This document shows positions 1 through 6,319 of a DNA stretch of 11,473 bases, piece by piece. This DNA comes from Rhodobacter sp. (lineage in GTDB: Bacteria > Pseudomonadota > Alphaproteobacteria > Rhodobacterales > Rhodobacteraceae): positions 1 to 11,473 of the forward strand of contig PNND01000318.1 of assembly GCA_013824045.1 (NCBI GenBank), given 5' to 3'. Within the stretch, counting starts at the first letter, position 1; each line of letters starts with the position of its first letter. The position numbers and the translations under genes are program-made. The notes under the pieces were generated by a model, which worked only from the letters and a program-made list of their open reading frames with translations, had not been told where the DNA came from and did not search any database.

Positions 1-358
1 GGGGTTTACTACTTCATCAGACGCGTTCCGAATGACCTTCGGCACCACGACACATCCTCAAAAATCTCCTACTCGTTGCGAACAAGATCGGTCTCGGTGG
101 CAGCTTTGGTTCTTAACCAGCTTGGTATCGCGTTCCAATGAACCATCGTCGAGGACGCGGCCCAGACCGGGCAAATGTGTGAGGGTGACCGCCTTGATGT
201 GCGCGGGTCGCCGTTTGCACTTACCAGACGGACAGCTTCAGCGATCCGGACCTTCCAAGACCTGCCACTTGGCAAGTTTCGGCAGTAGTATTGATTAATC
301 CAATCACGGTAGTGTCGGCTGGAGTACATGGCCAGAATCTTCCCGGGAGTGGGCGGAT
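1..358. other. Left-edge region without recognisable gene
   Basis: No convincing gene is seen here. Short open frames exist on both strands (about 88 codons at 32-298 on + and 86 codons at 329-69 on -). They overlap each other, resemble no family I recognise and lack clear ribosome binding sites. The stretch looks less GC-rich than the genes to its right (for example the AT-rich run around 286-305) and may be degraded coding sequence or the far upstream region of the kinase gene. The last 15 bases hold the ribosome binding site of the kinase at 359. Confidence 0.5.
345..349 (+). promoter_or_regulatory. Ribosome binding site of the hybrid kinase
   Basis: GGGAG lies nine bases before the ATG at 359. 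It decides that start over the in-frame ATG three codons later (M4). Confidence 0.6.
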
Positions 359-2338
359 ATGTCTGAAATGAACCCCTACGGTGACATTCCGGTGGCCCCG
401 GTCGTCGCTATTGCGGCGTTTTTGATGATTGCGATCCTGGTGTTGACAGGCAATGCCTTGCGCTACAGCCGCGACCCGGACACGCGGGCGGGTCTGGTCT
501 GGCTGGTCGTCGCCGATATCGCGTTACTTGTCGCCAGCACGGCGCTGCTGGCTCAGGGTTTGATCGGCTTCACCATGGCCGCCACGCTTATCGCTGCAGG
601 TTCCATCACGACGATCCTGTGCGGCTATGGTGCGCTGAGCCGCGGCCTTGGCAACCGCCCCTCGGTCGCGCTGCTGGTGCTGCTTTTCCTGGCGATTTTC
701 GGGCTGCTGGCCGGCCTGCTGGTGGCCGGGGTGGACTTGCGACTGGTGCTGGCAGCAAGTTCGGTGGTCAATGGCCTTACCGTTCTTGCCTTGGCCGAGC
801 ATCTGCGACGGCAGGCCACACCGATGGGCATTGCCCAGGTGTTGCTGACGACGTTGCCCTTCTTGCTGATCGTCGGGATTTATGCTGCGCGACTGGTTGC
901 CACTATGCTGGGCGCCGGGGAGATGGTGCTGACGCTGTTCACTCTGGCGCTGGCTTTTTTCCTGACCTTTGCCACTCTGCAATGGCTCTTTGCCTTGATG
1001 GCCTTCAGTACCGTTCGGCTGACGCGCAGCCTGAAAGCCGAGCGTCAGCGCGCACAGGTGGCGAATGAGCAGAAGTCCAACTTCCTTGCGAATATGAGCC
1101 ACGAGATCCGTACCCCGCTGAACGGTATTCTGGGCATGGCACAGGTGCTGCGGGGCAAGATACATAGCCCTGCCGAGGCGGACATGATCGGCACGATCGT
1201 GCAAAGCGGGGATGATCTGCTGACCATCCTGAATGACATCCTCGATCTGTCCAAAGTTGAGGCCGGACAGATGGAGATTGTTGCCGAGGCCTTTGTCCCG
1301 CTCGACCTGATCGAGCGGGCGGCCAAGATCCACCGGATGAGGGCCAGCGCGAATGGCGTTGCGCTGGAACTGCATGCCAGTCCGGAATTGGCCGCGCTGC
1401 GGGTGGGGGATGCGCAGCGGATCATGCAGGTTCTGAACAACCTGCTTGGAAATGCCGTGAAATTCACCGAGCGTGGCAGCATCTGCCTGCGGGCCGGGAT
1501 AACTGGCATTGCGCCGACTGAGCGTCTGTGGATCGAGGTGGCTGACACCGGCATCGGCATGACGGCGGACCAGCTGACGCGCGTGTTCGAGGACTTTGTT
1601 CAGGCCGATGCCGGCATTTCCCGCCGCTATGGCGGCACGGGGCTGGGCCTGTCGATCTCGCGCCAATTGGTGGGCTTGATGGGTGGCCAGATCCGTTCCG
1701 AGAGCCGGCAAGGCATCGGGACGACCATCAGGGTCGAACTGCCGGTGCCGCGTGCCAGCGAGCCGGTCGCCGAACGGCCTGAACCGGCACGGCCGGTTGT
1801 ATCGCTGTCGCCGGAACCTGTTTTGCCCGGCCCCGAAGTGGCGGCCCCGGATGCAAGCTCACCCGCCGAGGCCGTTGCGGCACCGGCAGCACCGGGCCCC
1901 AAATTGCTGGTGGCGGAGGACAACCTGACCAACCAGATGGTCATCCGGGCGATGCTGGAAGGAACCGGCTGCCGGTTGCAGCTCGTCGACACCGGCCGCG
2001 CCGCGCTGGAATGCTACATCGCGGCCGAGGATTTCGACCTGCTGATCTTCGATATCCAGATGCCCGAGATGGACGGTCGCAGCGCCCTGCGTGCGATCCA
2101 TGACCACGCCGCGCGCAGCGGACGCCCGGCACCGCCTGCCATCGCGCTGACCGCCAATGTCATGGCGCAGCAACTGGCCGAATATCAGGCTGCCGGATTT
2201 CGCGCGCATTTGGCCAAGCCCATCCGCCGGGACGCGCTGCTGAAACTGATCGCGGATCTGCTTGGGGCGGAAGATCGCGGTGTGGTTGCGCCAGACTCAT
2301 GTCCGAAATCAGAGACGCGCGCCGATCAGGGTCGGTAA
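359..2338 (+). CDS. Membrane-bound hybrid sensor histidine kinase
   Basis: This 659-residue hybrid kinase should autophosphorylate on His and pass the phosphate to its own receiver. Residues about 13-217 form roughly seven hydrophobic segments with no obvious periplasmic domain, so sensing is probably in or at the inner membrane. A short linker (about 220-240) leads to HisKA with H248 in NMSHEIRTPLNG. The HATPase domain shows the N box (N365 in NLLGNAVKFT), G1 box (DTGIG from D396) and G2 box (GGTGLGLS at 425-432). An Ala/Pro-rich linker (about 463-513) precedes a receiver with acidic pair E520/D521, phospho-acceptor D565 in FDIQMPEMDG, T598 and K620-P621. No Hpt domain follows, so an Hpt protein elsewhere is expected. 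The start at 359 is supported by GGGAG at 345-349, nine bases upstream. No response regulator or target gene adjoins it, so the stimulus is unknown. No HAMP or PAS domain is evident. Confidence 0.95.
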   Translation: MSEMNPYGDIPVAPVVAIAAFLMIAILVLTGNALRYSRDPDTRAGLVWLVVADIALLVASTALLAQGLIGFTMAATLIAAGSITTILCGYGALSRGLGNRPSVALLVLLFLAIFGLLAGLLVAGVDLRLVLAASSVVNGLTVLALAEHLRRQATPMGIAQVLLTTLPFLLIVGIYAARLVATMLGAGEMVLTLFTLALAFFLTFATLQWLFALMAFSTVRLTRSLKAERQRAQVANEQKSNFLANMSHEIRTPLNGILGMAQVLRGKIHSPAEADMIGTIVQSGDDLLTILNDILDLSKVEAGQMEIVAEAFVPLDLIERAAKIHRMRASANGVALELHASPELAALRVGDAQRIMQVLNNLLGNAVKFTERGSICLRAGITGIAPTERLWIEVADTGIGMTADQLTRVFEDFVQADAGISRRYGGTGLGLSISRQLVGLMGGQIRSESRQGIGTTIRVELPVPRASEPVAERPEPARPVVSLSPEPVLPGPEVAAPDASSPAEAVAAPAAPGPKLLVAEDNLTNQMVIRAMLEGTGCRLQLVDTGRAALECYIAAEDFDLLIFDIQMPEMDGRSALRAIHDHAARSGRPAPPAIALTANVMAQQLAEYQAAGFRAHLAKPIRRDALLKLIADLLGAEDRGVVAPDSCPKSETRADQGR

Positions 2339-2478
2339 GTGCCCGGTTCTGCCGGAAGCCCAGCGAGGACGTTATCCGACTTCAAAGGCGAACGTCGGCT
2401 TCGTCCTGAGTGCTATCAGGTCTACCCAAGGGGCGAAAAGCGGACGGGCGTGGCGGACGTTCGACTGTCAGGTATTGG
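2339..2478. other. Convergent intergenic region
   Basis: This is the gap between the kinase stop on + and the exporter stop on -. No strong hairpin with a T run is visible. The widely spaced inverted repeat GAACGTC (2390-2396) / GACGTTC (2456-2462) is the only symmetry noticed, and its long loop makes it weak as a terminator. Open frames here are extensions of frames antisense to the exporter. Confidence 0.4.
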
Positions 2479-3789
2479 CTAGACTGCGGCTTTCGGCCAG
2501 CGCCGGTGCAGATCGTCGATCACAAGGGCATGGGCATGCAACAGGCCGTGCTCGCGCAGATGGGGGTGGTCCGGCGGCAGGTCTGCATGATCATGGCTGA
2601 CGACCTCAGGGTCACGGGCGGGCCAGAGGCGCAGGGCCACGGCTAAACCGACCGCTCCGATTGCGGCAAGGGTCTGGGCCGAGGCTGACAGCCCTGCCGT
2701 CGCCCCGATCCATCCGGCAAGCGGGTAAGTGACCAGCCAGCAGGCGTGCGACAGAGCGAATTGCGCCGCGAAGACCGCACCGCGATCCGCCTCGCGCGCC
2801 GAGCGGTTGATGATCCGACCGATGGGGGTCTGAGTGAGCGAGAAGCCGAAGCCGATCACCCCCCAGAGAACAAGCAAGGTCGCGAAACTGTCGATCAGCG
2901 GAACACCGGCCACACCCGCGACCATAAGCCCGGCCCCGCCGATCATCACGGGCCGATCCGTTGCCCATTTCAGAATGCGCGGCAGGCAGAAGGCCGCGAG
3001 CATTGACCCCGCGCCGAAGGCCGCGAAAGCGAGCGCCATGGACTCTTCGCCCAGCCTCAGCTGGTCTTTCACAAGAACGACCGTATTCACATAGACCATC
3101 GCCCCAGCCGCCGCGACTGCGGCTTCCATCACCATCAGCCCCCGCAGGCGCGGGGTCGCAGTATAGATGCGGATGCCCTTCGTCACGTCGGCCCAGAACT
3201 GCCCGCCCTCTGCCCTTTTCCGTGCCGGCAGCCGCGCGGTGACGACCAGAAGCGCCGATCCGACGAACCCCGCCACGGTTCCGGCGAACAACACCGGAAA
3301 ACCCACCACCGTCAGCAAGGCCGCGGCAAGGATGGGCGAGGCGACCTGTTCCAAATCCTCGGCCAGACGCAACAGGGACAAGGCATTCGTGTAATCCCCC
3401 TCGTCCTTCAGCACGTCGGGGATCACCGCCTGAAACGCAGGTGTGAAGCCCGCAGATGCCGCCTGCAAAAAGAAGATCAGCAGATAGACCTGCCAGACCT
3501 GATCTACGAAGGGAAGAAAGGCGATCACGCCCGCGCGGATCAGGTCCAGCGCGACCAGAAAGGCGCGGCGCGGCAACCGCTCTGCGACCGCGGCCGCGAT
3601 TGGGGCCAGCGTCACATAGGCCACCATCTTGATCGCCAGCGCCGTGCCGAGCACCGCCCCCGCATCCTCACCGGCCAGTTGCCAGGCGAGCAGGCCGAGC
3701 GCCACGGTTGCCAGACCGGTTCCGACAAGCGCCACGACCTGTGCGGCGAACAAATGGCGGAAGGTCGGGTTCCTGAGCGTGGAGAGCAT
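2479..3789 (-). CDS. nreB: NreB/NrsD-like MFS nickel (cobalt) exporter with His-rich C-terminus
   Basis: This 436-residue major facilitator has about twelve hydrophobic segments and an MFS motif A-like loop (AERLPRRAFLVALDLIRAG) between helices 2 and 3. After the last helix comes a cytoplasmic tail of about 45 residues with eight His (SHDHADLPPDHPH, EHGLLHAHA, LHRRWP). Length and His-rich tail match the NreB family (about 435 residues), which pumps Ni2+ from the cytoplasm; NrsD is the cyanobacterial equivalent. Substrate assignment follows from the family and from the adjacent CsoR/RcnR-type regulator. The regulator stop and this ATG share one base (TGATG on the minus strand), implying translational coupling; no separate Shine-Dalgarno stands out. 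A GTG one codon earlier (3792) is an alternative start giving 437 residues and a four-base overlap. Cobalt or another divalent metal remains possible. Confidence 0.88.
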   Translation of the reverse strand: MLSTLRNPTFRHLFAAQVVALVGTGLATVALGLLAWQLAGEDAGAVLGTALAIKMVAYVTLAPIAAAVAERLPRRAFLVALDLIRAGVIAFLPFVDQVWQVYLLIFFLQAASAGFTPAFQAVIPDVLKDEGDYTNALSLLRLAEDLEQVASPILAAALLTVVGFPVLFAGTVAGFVGSALLVVTARLPARKRAEGGQFWADVTKGIRIYTATPRLRGLMVMEAAVAAAGAMVYVNTVVLVKDQLRLGEESMALAFAAFGAGSMLAAFCLPRILKWATDRPVMIGGAGLMVAGVAGVPLIDSFATLLVLWGVIGFGFSLTQTPIGRIINRSAREADRGAVFAAQFALSHACWLVTYPLAGWIGATAGLSASAQTLAAIGAVGLAVALRLWPARDPEVVSHDHADLPPDHPHLREHGLLHAHALVIDDLHRRWPKAAV

Positions 3790-4046
3790 CACAAAAGCTT
3801 TGTCAGCGCTCTGATCTCGGCCATGTCATGCCCATGCCCTTCGGTCAGGCAGTGGTCGATATGGTCATGGATCAAGGCCCGCTTCGCCTCGGCCACCGCC
3901 CGCTCGACGGCGTGCAGTTGCGTGGCGAGGTCAAGGCAGGGCTGGCCCTCCTCGATCATTGCGACGACGCGGCGCAGGTGCCCTTCGGCGCGCTTGAGGC
4001 GGGTGGCGATGGCAGGGTGGCTTGCGTGGCGGTGTGGTTCTGACAT
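3789..4046 (-). CDS. CsoR/RcnR-family metal-sensing repressor (NreA/InrS-like)
   Basis: This 85-residue all-helical regulator belongs to the CsoR/RcnR/FrmR (DUF156) family. Such proteins are tetramers that bind operator DNA when apo and release it when loaded with metal. The RLKRAEGHLRRVVAMIEEGQPC block is the typical first helix and turn. Candidate ligands are C37, H62 and C66, with the CsoR spacing (25 and 4 residues), plus N-terminal H5, H7 or H10 and H23. A His-Cys-His-Cys set is that of the nickel sensor InrS, whereas RcnR uses His-Cys-His-His and copper CsoR lacks the extra His. A His-rich stretch, HDHIDHCLTEGHGHD, follows. It overlaps the exporter downstream by one base and so should control its own operon. 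No Shine-Dalgarno precedes the ATG; see the promoter entry for a predicted leaderless transcript. Copper or cobalt sensing cannot be excluded from sequence. Confidence 0.88.
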   Translation of the reverse strand: MSEPHRHASHPAIATRLKRAEGHLRRVVAMIEEGQPCLDLATQLHAVERAVAEAKRALIHDHIDHCLTEGHGHDMAEIRALTKLL

Positions 4047-4052
4047 AGAACC

Positions 4053-4081
4053 AGTCTAACCCCCCGGGGGGGATAGAGCAA
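4053..4081 (-). promoter_or_regulatory. Promoter and operator candidate of the metal regulator
   Basis: On the minus strand TTGCTC (4081-4076) and TAGACT (4058-4053) are separated by exactly 17 bases, fitting a sigma-70 promoter. The spacer is the G/C tract of the operator dyad. The -10 ends six bases before the ATG at 4046, so the start point would fall on or next to the A of the start codon. With no Shine-Dalgarno visible, this predicts a leaderless message. The -35 matches consensus at three of six bases and the -10 at four of six. Confidence 0.55.
4057..4075. promoter_or_regulatory. C6G7 dyad, likely CsoR/RcnR-type operator
   Basis: A run of six C (4060-4065) followed by seven G (4066-4072) is flanked by TAA on the left and ATA on the right, giving a near-perfect dyad. 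Operators of RcnR, CsoR and InrS relatives are characteristically G/C tracts bordered by A/T bases. It lies in the 66-base gap between the repressor gene and the divergent His-rich gene, so one bound tetramer could control both. Binding itself is inference. Confidence 0.65.
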
Positions 4082-4112
4082 GGCAGCGCGGATCACTGCA
4101 GCGACGAGGCAG

Positions 4113-4448
4113 ATGGGCAAAGGGCGGGCAATCCTGACACGGCTGGCAGCACTGGTGCTGTCGCTTGCCCTTGCCGTCACGCCACTTGTCTCGGCCATCA
4201 CCCATGGCCCCGGCCAGCTTGCGATGAAGGCTGACCACGCTGCATGGCACGCCGAACAGGGCGCGCACTGGCACCCGGCGGACCACGACCATCACGACGC
4301 AGCCGACCATGACCATACGCCGACCGTGATCCTGCCAGCAGGCGACGACATGCAACCGCCACCGCGAACAGAAATCTGGGCTTGGCAGGGCAATCCCCTT
4401 TCCGGCACCATCCGTGATGGCCCGCGCCGACCACCACGGCTGACCTGA
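4113..4448 (+). CDS. Secreted His-rich putative metal-binding protein
   Basis: This 111-residue protein starts with a signal peptide (charged GKGR, hydrophobic core 9-25, likely cut after VSA at about 28). Mature residues 31-68 hold ten His, including HDHHDAADHDH, and the rest is Pro/Arg-rich, ending RRPPR. No enzymatic domain is seen. A periplasmic nickel or other divalent-metal chelator or chaperone is the simplest reading. It is the first gene of the rightward arm, 66 bases from the divergent metal regulator and facing the C6G7 dyad, so repression by that regulator is likely. GAGG at 4106-4109 sits only three bases before the ATG, a short spacing, but the signal peptide supports this start. 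I do not recognise a named family. Confidence 0.72.
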   Translation: MGKGRAILTRLAALVLSLALAVTPLVSAITHGPGQLAMKADHAAWHAEQGAHWHPADHDHHDAADHDHTPTVILPAGDDMQPPPRTEIWAWQGNPLSGTIRDGPRRPPRLT

Positions 4449-4461
4449 CCGATCTTTCGCC

Positions 4462-4484
4462 GGATGGGGCAGTTTGGCCCATCC
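4462..4484 (+). other. Intergenic hairpin upstream of the HupE-like gene
   Basis: GGATGGG (4462-4468) pairs perfectly with CCCATCC (4478-4484) across a nine-base loop, 34 bases before the HupE-like start. There is no T run. It could modulate transcript stability or expression between the His-rich gene and the permease gene. Confidence 0.4.
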
Positions 4485-4518
4485 GCACGATCCATCCGTC
4501 AATCCACGGGAACATCCA

Positions 4519-5226
4519 ATGACAATTCTCCTTCCGACGCCGCAGCGCGTCTGGACGGTGTTTGCCATCCTTGCCGTAACGCTCCTCTGGGCGGGCGCGG
4601 CGCTGGCACATGCCGTCACCCTTGGCGACAAGGGCTATATTCAGGAAATCACCGGACCGCATTTCCTGCCCTTCCTCTATCTGGGCGCGAAGCACATGGT
4701 CACCGGCTATGACCATATCCTCTTCCTCTTCGGCGTGATCTTCTTCCTCTATGGCATGCGAGAGATCGGCCTTTACGTCACTCTCTTTGCCATCGGCCAT
4801 TCCACGACGATGATCCTCGGCGTTTGGTTCAACTTCGGCATCAACGCCTACATCATTGACGCGATCATTGGCTTTTCGGTGATTTACAAGGCGCTCGACA
4901 ACCTCGGGGCGTTTCGGCTGTGGTTCGGGGTGCAGCCGGACACGCGGGTGGCGACGCTGGTTTTCGGGTTCCTGCACGGCTTTGGGCTGGCATCCAAGAT
5001 CATCGAATACGACATCTCGCCAGACGGGCTATTGGTGAACCTCGTCGCCTTCAACCTTGGGGTCGAGATCGGTCAGCTCACCGCGCTTGCGCTTATCCTG
5101 CTCTTCATGCGGCGGTGGCGTGCGTCACCATCCTTTGGCCGTCAGGCCTATACCGCAAACGTCATCATGATCGGCCTTGGGGCCTACCTGATGGGCTTCC
5201 AGCTCATCGGTCTGGCATTGGCCTGA
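4519..5226 (+). CDS. HupE/UreJ-family membrane protein
   Basis: This 235-residue protein has a signal sequence (1-30, cut before HAVTLGDKGY, leaving His at the mature N-terminus) and about six to seven membrane helices. It shows the family signature around residues 48-66 (H48, H59, then GYDH with D65/H66), followed by GHSTT (H94), FLHGFGLA (H153) and FNLGVEIGQL (E183). It belongs to the long HupE/UreJ branch (PF13795-type) rather than the short HupE of hydrogenase operons. HupE and UreJ are associated with nickel uptake; the exact role of this branch is less certain. No hydrogenase or urease genes are in view. I chose the ATG at 4519 because it begins directly with the signal peptide; the TTG at 4474 would add 15 polar residues and overlaps the hairpin. 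It is followed 13 bases later by the anchor protein gene, so the two are almost certainly co-transcribed. Confidence 0.88.
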   Translation: MTILLPTPQRVWTVFAILAVTLLWAGAALAHAVTLGDKGYIQEITGPHFLPFLYLGAKHMVTGYDHILFLFGVIFFLYGMREIGLYVTLFAIGHSTTMILGVWFNFGINAYIIDAIIGFSVIYKALDNLGAFRLWFGVQPDTRVATLVFGFLHGFGLASKIIEYDISPDGLLVNLVAFNLGVEIGQLTALALILLFMRRWRASPSFGRQAYTANVIMIGLGAYLMGFQLIGLALA

Positions 5227-5239
5227 GAGGGGTATTCCC

Positions 5240-6079
5240 ATGAACACCAGACACGACACCCCCCGCGCGCCGCTGCGCGCCGACCGCACCGCCACCCGCG
5301 ACGCCACGGGCCATATCCGCGGGGTGGAGGCGACCTCGGGCGGCCTGATACGCTCTACCCTGATCGCTGTTGGGGCGGCGGCGGCCATGCTGAGCGTGGT
5401 CTACCTGCCCGCCGAATACGGGATCGATCCGACCGGTTTCGGCGCGGTGCTGGGCCTGACCGAGATGGGCCAGATCAAGCAGCAACTCTATGCCGAGGCA
5501 GAGGCGGACGAGGTCGCTGTGGCACCCGTCACGCTTGACCCCGACACCCTTGCCCGGCTCGACCGGATCGAGGCGCAATTGGCCACCATTGGTGCGGTGA
5601 TCGGCGCACCGGCCGCCTTGACCGAGGCACCAGCGGAACAGGTTGCGGTGACAGCCCCCGCCGCCGAACCGGCACCGGCTCCTGAGCCTGCTCCCGAAGC
5701 ACTGGCCGAACCTGCCCCCACCGAAACGGCCGCCGCAGTAGATGCAGCGGTGGCCGAGGCGACCTCTGGCTGGCGCGACGAGGTCAGCTACACCCTCGCC
5801 CCCGGCGAAGGGATTGAGGTGAAGCTTGCCATGCAGGAAGGTCAGATCGCCCGCTTCGAATGGACCGCGAACGGATCCGTCGTGAACTACGATACCCATG
5901 GTGACGGTGGCGGCCAGAAGGTCAGCTACGAACAGGGCCGCGCCGTGCCGGAACAGGAAGGCGAACTCACGGCTGCCTTTACGGGGAACCATGGCTGGTT
6001 CTGGCGCAACAGGACGGATGATCCGGTCACGGTCACGCTCAGGACAGCGGGTGACTATGCGGAACTGAAGGCCCCATGA
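5240..6079 (+). CDS. Single-pass 'transmembrane anchor' protein of HupE/UreJ operons
   Basis: In this 279-residue protein a polar cytoplasmic N-terminus (1-35) leads to one membrane helix (about 36-57). A conserved-looking block YLPAEYGIDPTGFGAVLGLTE (55-75) and MGQIKQQL (76-83) follow directly. Next come an acidic and helical stretch with possible coiled coil (about 84-120), an Ala/Pro/Glu-rich linker (about 128-166), and a C-terminal domain (about 178-277) rich in predicted beta strand with aromatics (NHGWFWRNRTD). I recall such proteins annotated as 'transmembrane anchor protein' next to HupE/UreJ genes, without a known biochemical role. The topology suggests a periplasmic domain tethered beside the permease. 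AGAGGGG about ten bases upstream supports the start. Partner binding or metal recruitment is inference. Confidence 0.8.
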   Translation: MNTRHDTPRAPLRADRTATRDATGHIRGVEATSGGLIRSTLIAVGAAAAMLSVVYLPAEYGIDPTGFGAVLGLTEMGQIKQQLYAEAEADEVAVAPVTLDPDTLARLDRIEAQLATIGAVIGAPAALTEAPAEQVAVTAPAAEPAPAPEPAPEALAEPAPTETAAAVDAAVAEATSGWRDEVSYTLAPGEGIEVKLAMQEGQIARFEWTANGSVVNYDTHGDGGGQKVSYEQGRAVPEQEGELTAAFTGNHGWFWRNRTDDPVTVTLRTAGDYAELKAP

Positions 6080-6088
6080 CGGACCGCA

Positions 6089-6114
6089 TCCGGCGGCCCG
6101 AAGGGGCCGTCGGA
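6089..6114 (+). terminator. Terminator-like hairpin after the metal operon
   Basis: An 11-bp stem (6089-6099 with 6104-6114, one G-T pair) closed by the loop GAAG begins ten bases after the anchor protein stop. It is very GC-rich. No T run follows, so termination may be inefficient or need Rho, but the position fits the end of the rightward metal operon. Confidence 0.5.
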
Positions 6115-6131
6115 GCCCGGCAGGCGTTGGG

Positions 6132-6170
6132 CCAGCGTCTGGTCCCAGCGTCTGGTCCCAGCGTCTGGTC
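6132..6170. repeat. Three perfect 13-bp tandem repeats
   Basis: CCAGCGTCTGGTC occurs three times head to tail at 6132-6144, 6145-6157 and 6158-6170. A degenerate copy may precede it (around 6119-6131). Each unit holds the short palindrome-like CCAG...CTGG. The array lies in the non-coding gap between the anchor protein and the peptidoglycan-binding protein. A 13-bp unit is not a multiple of three, consistent with non-coding DNA. No function can be assigned. Confidence 0.85.
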
Positions 6171-6319
6171 AATCTGCGTTCGCCACGCGTTGGCAAGCAA
6201 TCGGCGCGATCTGGCGCTCTTCCACACGGTCATCCGACCCAACGTGATGCAACCGGATCGCAGCTTGTGCGTTGATCCAAGGAGATGACCGTCTCGGCCA
6301 CCCTTGGAAAGGATTTCCC

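Noticed and set aside
524..1711. 395-codon open frame on - antisense to the hybrid kinase
   Set aside because: The product is Gln/His/Arg-rich without domain structure, while the + frame encodes a complete hybrid kinase.
4474..4518. TTG start extending the HupE-like protein by 15 residues
   Set aside because: It overlaps the hairpin, is a weak start codon and adds polar residues before a good signal peptide that begins at the ATG at 4519.
4198..4977. 259-codon open frame on - across the His-rich and HupE-like genes
   Set aside because: Low-complexity charged product, antisense to a clearly recognised membrane protein.
6132..6170. CRISPR array
   Set aside because: The units are 13 bp and directly adjacent, with no unique spacers and no cas genes nearby.
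6076..6288. 70-codon + frame whose ATG overlaps the anchor protein stop (ATGA)
   Set aside because: The overlap is tempting, but the frame runs through the terminator-like hairpin and the 13-bp tandem repeats, and the product is Arg-rich without recognisable features.
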